Below are positions 1-10,195 of a stretch of DNA of 64,000 nt, piece by piece. The translations under genes were made by a program, and so were the position numbers. Location: positions 14,343,688 to 14,407,687 of the forward strand of contig JALPQD010000004.1 in NCBI GenBank assembly GCA_023101885.1. The letters are read 5' to 3'. Each line of letters begins with the position of its first letter. Within the stretch, counting starts at the first letter, position 1. The notes under the pieces were generated by a model that had not been told where the DNA came from, searched no databases, and saw nothing but the letters and a program-made list of their open reading frames with translations. The DNA comes from Typhlomys cinereus (Eukaryota; Chordata; Mammalia; Rodentia; Platacanthomyidae).

Positions 1-614
1 ATAATGGGATTAAGGAATATGCACTAGAATGAAAGAACTTTAGTACAATTTATCCAAAGCTAACATTCCACAAAACTACCTTATGAATACCAGTCAGTGC
101 TTTTAGGCACCGTGAATAATACTTCATAATTGTGAAACTAATTTTTATACTTATAAAAGATTATAATAGAAGAAACAGCACATCTCAAAATTGACAATTA
201 GATGTGTGGGAATTACAGTATTATTAACCATTTATAAATTTAACTTAACCAGCCACCCTAGGTCTCAGAATGAAATAATGATAGATTTACTGTTTCAAAA
301 CTTTAGATATTTAGGATATATATATATATATATATATATATGTAATTGTTAATTGTCACATATATATATCTGCACAAAAATAAACAAAAATATGAACAGC
401 AAAACAAACCTTTTTGAATGGTAACAATCTTAGCAATGAGGCACCTTTTGATTGGATTGAGATATTCTCATTTTCAGGCTTCTGATCTAACTGCAATAAC
501 ATTTCCAAATTATTAGAAAATAAAATTGAAAAGAAATACTATAAACCCTTGTAAACTCTGATAAAATGAGACTTTTTATAATGTGAATTAATGATTTTAA
601 AAATAATACAAATT
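1..614. other. AT-rich intergenic sequence
   Basis: No gene or recognisable transposon is seen. The only structure is a TA dinucleotide run at 316-341 followed by a shorter TA run near 360-369. Confidence 0.6.
316..341. repeat. (TA)n microsatellite
   Basis: Uninterrupted alternating TA of about 26 bases. Confidence 0.95.
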
Positions 615-851
615 TAGGCTGAAAATATAGGTCAGGGCATTAAAACTCTGCTTCTCAAGCAGAAGGTTCTGAGTTTGCATTCCAGGTCTCACTTAAAAAT
701 GCCAGGTAGAAAAAGCCACAGCCTGCACTTCTGGCTTTGGTGGGCAGAGTCTGGGAAAAGCCAGAGTGAAGAAAAAAGGAGGTAGAAGCAATCGAGAATG
801 ATTCTTGAAGTCACCCTTGGTCCTCAACAGGGACATGCAGTACTCTTTGAT

Positions 852-897
<46 letters not shown>

Positions 898-927
898 TAA
901 AGTTTAAAAGAAGGAAAAAATAAAACA
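615..927 (+). mobile_element. tRNA-derived SINE (B2-type, CA-tailed), diverged
   Basis: The head aligns by eye with the near-consensus copy at 49131-49475: a GGCTG start, a B-box-like region (GAAGGTTCTGAGTTTG), then the body words GCCAGGTAGAAA, GCACTTCTGGC and AGCAATC. The body ends in a CA run (852-893), then ACTAAATAAAG and an A-rich tail. Many substitutions mark it as an old copy. A short peptide frame over it starting with Cys-Val repeats is only the CA run read antisense. Confidence 0.85.
852..893. repeat. (CA)n microsatellite inside SINE
   Basis: About 21 uninterrupted CA units at the junction of SINE body and A-rich tail. Confidence 0.95.
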
Positions 928-1500
928 ATTTAAATCATATTGTATAGTAAAGATAAAATATGGAACAAAGAGGAATCTAACTTTGTGAGTTTATTCTAAT
1001 CTTAAGTGAATAGATATATTCATTTTCAGGTCAGCTGTATCGTTATTTTCCTTGGATTTTATGAGGATGTCTTCTGAATTTTTGACACTGTCTTCTTTGC
1101 ACTTAAATATGATCTTAATGGATTCTCTTCCTTAGATCCCAATTCATTCTTTGTAGAATATAAACATGCTTCAATTTTCATTCTAAATTCTAGGATATTT
1201 CAAGTCATTTACAACCTGGAAGCTTTAAGTTAAATGAGTATCGATGGAATGCTGAAGGACATATACTAGAAGAGCCATGGCTGCCTGCAGCTAGGACATA
1301 AGGCCTGATGAGAGAATATCATGGAAGTTTAAGAAAAAAGAGAGAGTTTATTTATGGAATGTTTCTCATTTGCATCTGTTTCCTGCCCAACTTCTATACT
1401 AATGTACTTCATCAGGTTAATAAGAATTTAGCATCTTGGAAGCCGAGTTCCACTCCATGAAGGTACAATATCTCTAGAACTTAACCTCAGTGTAAACGAT
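928..1500. other. Unannotated AT-rich sequence
   Basis: No coding, RNA or repeat signature recognised. Confidence 0.5.
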
Positions 1501-2130
1501 TTTTTTTTCTTTTTGCCTTTTTAATTGATTTTTTCATAAATAGACAACATGATTTTGTCTTTGTCCCAACCCCTCTTCTCGGCCATCTTTACCTCTCCTG
1601 CTTAATCCATTCATGTTCCTCTCACTTGCCTATCCCTCTGTGTATGTGGATCACAAGGCTCCCTTTTGGGTGACTGTATTGGTAAGGGAGTAAGACTGCT
1701 GAAGTATATTTGGCTTTCCAGTGGGAAATGTCATAGGTGGGGAGACTCCTCTTCACTTGTCCGGTATCTACCGGTATCTACACTCTCTGGGTGCTACTGT
1801 TTCTCTCTGGGATTCTCATTGATCTTTGAGAGGAATGTTGATGATGACCACCACTATGTATGTCTGGTGATATAAGTTCTCATTGCAGTGAGCTCTCGGT
1901 ATAGTAGTCCTGTTGTGGTGAGATGTATATTACTCCAATTTTAGGCTCTTGCCATCTTGTAACTATCTCTTCAGCAAGATTCCCTGAACTTTGGGGTGAG
2001 GAAAGATTTTGATGGTCTGACTGGGGTAAGCATTCTATAGTTGCAGATATTTTGTACTTTGACCAGTTGTGGTTTTCTGGCTCCTTAATCTTCCACTGTA
2101 AAAAGGTATATTTTGGTTGAGCTTTGAGAA
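1501..2130 (-). mobile_element. 5'-truncated LINE-1, 3' UTR fragment, antisense
   Basis: It begins with a T-rich stretch (the antisense poly(A) end), then a pyrimidine-rich tract. Around 1633-1657 it carries the reverse complement of a segment also present on the + strand at 48830-48855 (CTTGTGATCCACATATG). Around 1950-2010 it parallels the full-length L1 3' UTR at about 20540-20600 (the words CTCTTCAGCAA and TTTGGGGTGAGGAAAG against TTCAGGATGGGGAGAG). No ORF2 sequence is seen, so the copy is only the 3' end. The right boundary is approximate. Confidence 0.65.
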
Positions 2131-3539
2131 CTTATCTAAAGGTTAAAGAAAAAGTATTTAGATGACATCTATACAAGGAATACAAATATTTTTTTTTCTT
2201 TTTAGTTCTACTTTTCTCCATCAAAATGGTCTAAACAGACTGTAATCATTTTCACTATTTCTCTGGATTTACCATAAGTTGGAAAAATTTTCAAAATGTG
2301 TTTGCCCTTGACTTTCCAGAGTTGAAGACTTAAAGCTTTACTGATTCTTTAACAGCTTTGAACTTAAACTTCAAAGTCAGTTTTCTTTTTGAAAATTTCA
2401 CTGTTCCAGAGTTCATCATCTCATGGTAATTCTGATTTTACCTGCTCTTGTTTCCTAACATCCGGAAATTTCTTTTCCTAGATAAACTTTAAGTTTCTTT
2501 TGCATTTACATTGTATTCTAATCCATTTTGCATTTTTCATGTCACTTGATAAATATGACATTGATTCATTACATTTCCTGTGATTTTGTAAAAACAAACC
2601 CCAAGAGCCATGTATTTCATTCTATTCCAATATCAAGGTAGACAAAAATCATACTATGCGACAAGTTTTTATTTTAAAAACAAAAACACTACTTTTAATG
2701 AGCTAGAATGAAATCTTAAGCTTTTCTCTAGATTAGTGATCACTTTTTGTGGATGGTTATTACTAATAATCCATGAGAATTATTTAACAAATTAAATCAA
2801 TAATTATGTATCAATTATTTGCTAAATTTTGATGATGCTCTAAAATTTTAGAAGCAATAGGTCTTCATTTGTTTAATATTAGAAAAAATGGAATTTGTGC
2901 TGATATCTTTTTGCAAATAATTAAAATATTCCTTAAATATTAACAGTGACTTTTAAATATGTGAGAATGGAAAATAATTGACAATAATCATTCTCTCTGA
3001 GAATCATTATTTGATGCTTTCTGAACCTAGAAAATGACCTGCTTTCTTATACTCATTTACTAAGTCTATTAGTGTCCTCTAAGTCATGTAGTAGATTACA
3101 GTTTGTCAAATTTCTAAAATTTGCATCTCCACTTTATTCTTCTGTGACTCTTAAGCTGACCTGCCTAGTCAGACTTCTTTTTCCATTTCTAGCCTTACTC
3201 TTTGTTAGACCTTAATCCTGTGCTACAACATTCATAGTTTTCCCTGTAAGCATCATGGCTAAAAATATTTCTTGGCTTTGAAGTTTCCCACATACCATAA
3301 TCAGTGGTATTATATTTGCTTTGCAGTTATCCCTATTATATTTCTACATCAGACCTTGAATCTTTCTCATAACTGTATCTTTTAGGCCTTGGCACATATT
3401 TGTTCCTCCATGAATATTTACTGTTGTCTGCAATAAAGAACAATGAAACTCAAATGGTCTGTGGAGAAAGAGAAGGAGACAGGGCATGTGAAACATTACC
3501 ATTTGCAGTGCAGTATATTTTATTCTGCCACAACATTCT

Positions 3540-3800
3540 TGCCAAGGCAATAAGCACCATCACTTATGGACTGTTAGTACCGAGGTCCTCAAGGAAGAAA
3601 CTCTATTCCATCCAGGCAGCTTTCCACAGTTTTTATGCTTCATTATTTCGTCATGGACCTCAATGTCCTTCGGGTCTTCTTCTTCTTTTTTTTTTTTTTT
3701 TTTTTCTTTTCACAGTCTTCTTTTCTTCAGTGGTATCTGTGATGAAGGAATGGATGCCAAGTAATCAACTCCACTTAAAAAAACAAAATTCCATTTTGTG
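3540..3800 (-). other. Possible retropseudogene remnant (unassigned)
   Basis: Read antisense, about 3558-3682 stays open for roughly 40 codons with a protein-like composition (an acidic stretch, then mixed residues), after a poly-lysine-like run made by the T tract at 3686-3705. I do not recognise the protein. No intact start, splice signals or target-site duplication was found. A neutral low-complexity tract plus a chance ORF is an equal alternative. Confidence 0.15.
3686..3705. repeat. Poly-T tract
   Basis: About 20 consecutive T on the + strand, preceded by TTCTTC. It could be the remnant of an antisense poly(A) tail or a simple repeat. Confidence 0.85.
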
Positions 3801-4735
3801 CTGATGTTTTATTTTACAGACAAAAGTACGTCTCTATATTTTTGTGTTAAACCTTTGAAATATTTCAGCATCATGTGGTAAGATATGCCAATTGATGAGA
3901 TGCCAAACTCCATAATGAAAAATATGAAAAGGATCAAAATTCTTTTCACCTAAGAAATTGCTATTAGTTCAAGTAGCACTCAACTAGAGAAATGAATATG
4001 CCCTAGAGCAGAAATTTCATATTTGGCAGCTGCAATACCTGATATACACTGGCTGTCCTTTGTTTCTATTTATTCAAAGTATCTTGTTTCCTAAGGAAGA
4101 TGATTCTCTTTGTATTAAATTCCATTTTGTCTTTAACAGTAAGATAAGGTATTGGAAGGATTGTGTAAGATTTTCCTCCTTGCAAATTCTTTATGATTTA
4201 ATATAACACCACTTTAATCTGCTGAGAGCAACTTTTTCATTGCTTTTATTACAGCAGATTATACTTAGAAGGTATAGAAAAGGGAAGAAATAAATGATTG
4301 GAAGGATTCAAACACTGAAGTTTTATGTATGTCAAGAATGATTCTACTGTCCTGGAGAAAAAAAATGAGAATGAAAATAAAATTAAAAAGTGCACATTAT
4401 GATGATGCTCAGCAAAAAGAAGGACAAATACATGAGTGAGGCAAGATATGTTGAGCTGAAGAAGGCATTGTAACACTTAATATGCAAGTGGAGTAGATTG
4501 AAATAACTTTTTCAAATTAAAGTTGTGTGAAATATATGTACTCTTTTTTTCCCCAATGATTATACGTATTCTAATACCGGGACATTGTTAAATCACATAT
4601 GGATGGATAACAGCCATTCCAAACACTAATTGTACCAATAAACTTTAATTCAGCAGGGCAAAATTTCCTGATAATGACCAAAAATCTCCACATCGCAACT
4701 CACTTTCAATAAACTATTTTTTAAGTTTTTTTGAG

Positions 4736-5070
4736 GGGGGGCACTAGGATTCTTAGAGGCAATGGATTAATAACCACAATAGTGTTCCTATACTAAAGGG
4801 GAACACAAAAAAAACTATAGGCAATGCCACTGAGTCCTTACACCTCATCAGAGAGGAGGATCCAGAGGGAAGTTTGACATGGACACTAAAGGATGCTCCA
4901 GGAATGGGGAGGGGGAGAACATTGGGAGAAGGGGAGGAAGGGGGAAAGGAAAGGGAAAAGGGGGGAGGGAGTAAGGGGATCCAGGGAGGTGTGGAGGGAG
5001 GGAGAGGAATGGGGTACTTATCAACTTTGTATGAGTGGAAGACATAAAAAAAATCACAACATAAAAAAAG
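4736..5070 (+). mobile_element. 5'-truncated LINE-1 3' end, sense
   Basis: It matches closely the reverse complement of 20140-20410 in the full-length L1: CACAATAGTGTTCCTATAC, GCCACTGAGTCCTTACACC, TCATCAGAGAGGAGGATCC and AGGATGCTCCA. A purine tract (about 4900-5015) and an A-rich tail follow. Only about 330 bp of 3' UTR remains. The close match says it belongs to the same L1 subfamily as 20093-26777. An antisense ORF of about 128 codons across it is a by-product of the purine tract. Confidence 0.85.
4905..5015 (+). repeat. L1 3' UTR polypurine/G-rich tract
   Basis: Dense G-runs of three to six G separated by A or GA, on the L1 sense strand. Conserved position relative to the L1 end (compare 20140-20275 antisense). 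Such tracts are known in mammalian L1 3' UTRs and can form G-quadruplexes. Confidence 0.8.
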
Positions 5071-5239
5071 AAATATACATACTCTTAAAGGATACCTATG
5101 TTTAAATTGTGTGGCAGTTGGTACTGGACTCAATAGCAAGCCTTTGATATGTCTATTATAATTAGGAATGATGTTTCTTTCCCAGACAGGTGCCAGAATA
5201 AAGGAAATAAAAATAAAGGAAAACTAGGTAAATTTGACT

Positions 5240-5690
5240 GAAACGTGAAAAACTCCTTAAATGCAATTGTTGCGGATTATTGTCTGCATTATTGCTTACA
5301 GATTCATAGCCAAAGGTCTTAATGGAAAAATGATTTATTTCAGCTTATGATTATCCAGTGATAGTTGCTTGTCAAGTTTGTTAGAAGAGTCCACACTAAT
5401 ATTAAGTGTCAAGAAAACTGGCCACACCATATCAACATAACTGGTGAAAGTGATTCAATCCTTACTGGTCAGACTAGCATGTCTGGCCAGTCCCTTTCAT
5501 CTTATTTACTTGCCTAGGGATTTTTCCCACTTATCATGACTGGGCTTTCCCATCAAATAGATATTCTCTTACAGGTTCACACTGGGACTAAATTCTAATT
5601 CTTTACAAATGAGGCCAGAGCTCAAACCCTGAAATACAACAGTTTATCCCATGCACAATTCCAACAAAATTCACTATCAGTAATTATGAT
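5240..5690 (-). mobile_element. MaLR/MT-like LTR, antisense, old
   Basis: It shares ordered blocks with 31511-31930: GGCCACACCAT..CACATAAC, ATCCTTACTGGTCAGAC, CATGTCTGGC, TTTCCCATCAA and CAGAGCTC. On the minus strand the 3' part contains AATAAATCA-type polyadenylation context followed by TGCAGAC. Family naming (MaLR, MT-like) is inferred from the typical MT-like end. No internal region is seen. Confidence 0.6.
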
Positions 5691-6647
5691 TTACCTGGAT
5701 ATGAATTATAATTTTTAGAAATTTATGATTAGGAAATTTTATGAGTAAACAATATCAAGATATTTTATGAACATCAGGCATATCATATACTGAGAAATTT
5801 AGTTTGCAAGGATTTTATTCTCAAGGTAATATTGTCACTTTTTCTTTGTTCTTGAACCAATGAGTGTTAAAGTTAGAAAAACTCCAGTAAAAGAGGATCT
5901 GATGGGCACATGCCTTATCTGAGACTCCAAAATTATTTTCTGTTTCACAGGATTTCTTGTGTAGAAGCTAGATAAAACATTGAAGGAGATTAAGTTTGCC
6001 TCGTTGCTTGCAAGGGTAAAATATTGAAAAGTGATAATTAGTGTGTAGAAAAATAGACAAAATATATATCATATATTCTTTAATTTTTAAATAGAGGGCA
6101 TGTAATTAACAGGTAGTTTCTATTGACAAATTTTGGGTTCATAGAATAACTCAATTGCTTTCTGTTTATATTGGCTCCAGTTATTTCACATATGATCAAA
6201 TAAAACAGTAAAATGCATAAAATTAAAACATTCATGCATTCATAATAAAAAATTAATAAAATTCTGATGTATTTTGTGGGTCATAGTAAACAGAAAGAAG
6301 TGTTGACTAAATACTAGCTTTTTTCAAGGTGAACAACTACACTATAGTCAAATAAATACCACAAAATGTGGATTATTCATCAAAATGAGCATGTGACAAA
6401 ATCCTATAATTGCAGCTTATATATGTGTTAAATATAAAACAATAAATAACTGATTCCAATAAAAATGATCTGAGAATGAGAACAAGCTTAAGAACAGTTA
6501 CTAAATTGTAATTAATCATTTTTTATAAAATATAAGAACATATTGAAAAGTATTAACATGTTCATATTTTGGTGTTTGGGTATTTGTTTTAATTATATAA
6601 TCTTCTATGTTAGTTCAACTGATGAAGTACAGCCAGTGTTTTATATA

Positions 6648-6732
6648 ACCAGTGGTTTATGGAGACATTGACTTGTGGAGTGTAAGTCTTTGATCAGGTC
6701 TTACTTTCCATGTGACATCTTTGAATTTCTGA
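6648..6732 (+). repeat. Copy 1 of a diverged ~85-bp direct repeat
   Basis: Shares CCAGTGGTxTA, GGAGACA, TGTGGAGT, TTGATCAxGTCTTACTTTCC and ATGTxATAT-like blocks in the same order with 7509-7593, 861 bases downstream. Confidence 0.75.
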
Positions 6733-7508
6733 GCAGATGCCATACTTTTGAAATGTATCAAATTTTCATTTATTAAAATGTTAACATTTGCTACATGAGT
6801 TTTAAACATAACTACCACACACTATGTTTTATTTCTCTATTTTCAAATTAAAGCAAATAAAAGAATTATCAATTTTGTCAAGTTACAGAATACTCCATAT
6901 AATTTTAGCTTCTGTTTTAAAGTAGTATAAGAAATACTGCCCATTATCCCATAGCTGTGAATTTAATGCTTTTCTTCAGAATATGACCCTGATGAAAGTG
7001 TTTCTACTAAAGAACACATTATCTGGCCTCTTGGATTTCCTGGATGTTAGCAATATGCATGTCTGGGGCATAAAGAATAAAGGTTTTCTAGGAAGTCAAG
7101 GCACAGATATTTAAGATGCTCAAAAGTATTTCATTTAATCTTAGGAAGATATTTCATTTGTCACATGTAATATTTATAAACATAAACTTCAGTATCAATA
7201 TAAAGAAACTTTGTCATATGACTTTTTTTACCCAGTTTGCTTCAGGAAAAATATTGTGGAGATAATAGTGGAAAGTATCAAAACTTGCCATAATCAAAAC
7301 TGTCACTTTTAGTAAAATATTGGTGTTTACTTTATAATGTTTCTTCTTTGTTGAAGGTTTAGTAAATGTGAGTTAATTTCTGTTAAATTGCCTAAATTAC
7401 TCTGAGATTTTTTTAGATTTTTAGGGAGGTATGATTTAAGTTTTCATATGTAATAATGAAATGCATGTTTATATTTAATTGGCATGAATATATGTATAAT
7501 TAAATACA

Positions 7509-7593
7509 TCCAGTGGTGTACAGAGACACCAATATGTGGAGTTGAGGTCTTGGATCAAGTCTTACTTTCCATGTCATATCATTGAGTACCTCA
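7509..7593 (+). repeat. Copy 2 of a diverged ~85-bp direct repeat
   Basis: See 6648-6732. The flanks appear largely dissimilar, so this is either an old tandem duplication with decayed flanks or two insertions of one unnamed interspersed repeat. Confidence 0.75.
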
Positions 7594-7877
7594 TAATATT
7601 CAAATAACATATTTGTATAAAAGAAAAGAAGGTGATATCCCATTTTGTAAGTGTTGTAATGAAATTTTCATAATCAAAGATTGCTGTTGTTATGTCAATT
7701 ACATTATATGAAAATCATGTGGGGTTTTATAAACACTTTGCATAATAAATATCATGGAATTTACATAGACTACTACTTAATTCCCATTTCGCTGTAATTA
7801 CAAGTATCAATTAAGCATTGTTTCCATAGATAATATACAGCCTAAACTAAAACAGTTGTCTTTTAGACATGGATAGA

Positions 7878-8035
7878 TATTGGAGTTGTTCTTGGCTTAG
7901 TGGATTCATGCTTGTAAACCTAGTTATCTGAGTTTAATATTTAGAAGCTCACCTGAAGAGAGAAAGAAAACACTGCTCTCAAAGGTATCTTCTAACATCC
8001 CAGGAGGCCTGTGTTGTAAAAACTGAAACAAAACA
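7878..8035 (+). mobile_element. Old tRNA-derived SINE (CT-tail family?)
   Basis: A-box-like TGGCTTAGTGG is followed by a GAGTTTAATA B-box-like segment and a GAGAGAAAGAAA tract. It resembles the family at 50816-50980. Weakly supported because it is heavily diverged. Confidence 0.35.
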
Positions 8036-8187
8036 AAAATGTTACTTAGATAAGTTGATTTTCAGGGTTCCACTTTTTATATCTTATCATTTTTATTTTG
8101 TTTTATTAAAATGATCATGACATATAAAATGGGAAAGTAAGTATTGCCAACGTTAATATATTTAAGCTATTTAAAAATGTCATTAAA

Positions 8188-8267
8188 GGACAGGAGATGT
8201 AGCTGTGATGGTGTGGTACTTGCTTATCATGCACAAAGCCTTGGGACTGATACCTGGAACCATGTTG

Positions 8268-8314
<47 letters not shown>

Positions 8315-8433
8315 GTATTCACAGCAGTTGGAAATGGGAGGCCTGAAGACCAAGATATTCAGGGTCATCCTCGGTTACACAATATTAGAGATAGCTTAAC
8401 ATAGAGACCCAATCTCAAAAACAAAAGAAGCAA
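8188..8433 (+). mobile_element. ID-B1 composite SINE (B4-like)
   Basis: The left half is ID-like: GGAGATGTAGCTG (A box), GCTTATCATGCACAAAGCC and a GGGACTGATACCTGGAAC B-box region. A CA repeat (8270-8312) forms the linker. The right half is B1-like: CTGTATTCACAGCAGTTGG, GGTCATCCTCGGTTACA, and AGACCCAATCTCAAAAAC with an A-rich tail. ID-B1 dimers are rodent-specific, making this one of the better taxonomic clues in the window. Confidence 0.85.
8270..8312. repeat. (CA)n microsatellite in SINE linker
   Basis: About 21 CA units between the ID-like and B1-like halves. Confidence 0.95.
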
Positions 8434-9689
8434 AACTTTTAAATTAATATATTTATTTTTTAATTTATTGGTTCATAAGACCAACATTATAAAGTTAATT
8501 ACTTACAGGTCTGGACTTTCTGAATTATTTACATTCTCTGATGCACAATGAGCACGATCCTAAGCTTCCATACTTCTTTCAATGTATGTAATATTTTATC
8601 ATCATGAATTATTAACTTTTTAGTTTCCCATGCCCACAATTATTACCCTTTTCCTCTGTAATGTTTACTATCATTAAACTGTAGAGCATAATGTTATTTG
8701 TCAATATGTGTAACATGCTCGATACTCATTTTCCTTTGTGTGCATAGATGACAATTCTTGTGCTGAAGAGAAAATAGTAAAGCACTGTATTAAATTTTTA
8801 CTTAGAGGATATACATGTAATATTTTATATCAGATGACTATAATTCATATATATATATTTCCAAATAACAGTGGCAAAATTGATTACTCCAAGACAGATT
8901 TTTTATGAATCTCTGGCTGGACTTCAATTTGATATGTACCTCAGGCTTCTTTCAATTAATAATTTCTGTCTGCATATTCAGAGTCCTAGATTTAGTGGCC
9001 ATTTCACACATGTGAATTGACTCCTGTACCTCAAAAAGCAAACAATGCTAAATCAGTAATAATTACGCAATGTTATATAAACATTATGCTACATTAAAAT
9101 AACACTCTATGTGGAATTTTTTAGTAACATTTAAGGAATGAATGCTATATTGTGGTAAGTTTTACTGTATCATAATTACATAATTTTGTTTCAAAGTGAC
9201 AAATTTTACACAAAACTTGCTTGAAACTAAATTTGTAAAGCATACAGAAGGATTAAGAATAAAAAAATATTTGAAGGATAAAAATTTAAGCACGACCATA
9301 TGTTTTTATAAAACCAAAGCCATTTCCTAAATATGCTACCAAATTTCAGAGAGTACAATGTATTAGGACATACATTCTATTTGGATTTCCATAACTTTTA
9401 CATATTTAAAGTCTAGTTAAGAATTTGATACACCGAAGACTCAGTAAATATTTGTCATATGGTAATAATATTTGTAATATAGTAACTGTGTCATTTATGT
9501 TTAGATTCAGACATACACACCATAATAGTTTTAAGATTAGAAAGACGATACATTGTAAAATATATTTTTTAATCTTCATATTTATTGGGACATGGGTATT
9601 ATATTAGGGAGAGTTCTATGGAAGAATAGAATATGTGTGTGTGAGTGTGTATAGAATATATATATATATCTTTATTAAATCAACTCACA
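8434..9689. other. Unannotated AT-rich sequence
   Basis: Nothing recognised apart from a short TG/TA-rich stretch at about 9634-9670. Confidence 0.45.
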
Positions 9690-10195
9690 ATAAAAGTAGT
9701 GTCCTTCAAGGTAGCTGCCTATAGCTTTATAGTTCTTGACTAGAATATCTCACAAAGCAAAAGGATCCTGAGGTCTCAAGCCTCTATCTCTCTTGATGGT
9801 TGAAGACTCTGAGCTCTAACATCAACTATGAACAGCATACAATGACCTTGGCCTCTGAGACCAGGCTCTAAAGGCAACAGGAACAGTAAACAAAGTGGAA
9901 AGGGCCTAGCTCTGAGTCATCCAAGGATAAAAGCAGTATCAGCAGCAAAGAGGGCAACAGCTTTGTAGAAGGCAACTTCCTGGAACAGAATAAAGGAAGA
10001 GCAAATGCCTTCTCTTTGCACTTCCTATTTTGAGGTCCAACACTGGAAAGCACTGCCCTCTATGGGCTGGATTTTCACATCAACCAAGCATTTGCAGACT
10101 TGTTCAGAGGCCTGCTCCAACTATTGATTCTTCACAGCTGTGCCCCAAATAGCCTACGGTGGTCAAGTTGACATTTGGATCTAACCATACCAGGT
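9690..10195 (-). mobile_element. MaLR/MT-like LTR, antisense
   Basis: Reading the minus strand from about 10175, it opens with TGTCAACTTGACC, the typical start of MT/ORR1 LTRs. It then has CAGCCCATAGAGGGCAGTGC (matching the 'agcccactgtgggcggtgcc' block of rodent MaLR LTRs) and a long pyrimidine-rich mid-section. The window-typical 3' part is diverged. It is less AT-rich than its flanks. Assignment is from remembered MaLR patterns. Confidence 0.5.

Larger units (their letters stand above)
2131..4734. other. Unannotated AT-rich sequence
   Basis: Mostly unique-looking sequence with no recognised gene. The exception is the coding-like stretch near 3.4-3.8 kb described separately. Confidence 0.4.
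5691..7877. other. AT-rich sequence with a duplicated segment
   Basis: No gene recognised. Two similar ~85-bp segments, at 6648-6732 and 7509-7593, are listed separately. Confidence 0.4.

Noticed and set aside
4753..5139. 128-codon antisense ORF, Pro/Ser-rich
   Set aside because: It is the antisense of the L1 3' UTR polypurine tract; low complexity and overlapping ORFs in other frames.
8115..8404. Four overlapping ORFs across the CA repeat
   Set aside because: They are the CA/TG run read in several frames inside an ID-B1 SINE (Cys-Val or His-Thr repeats), not proteins.
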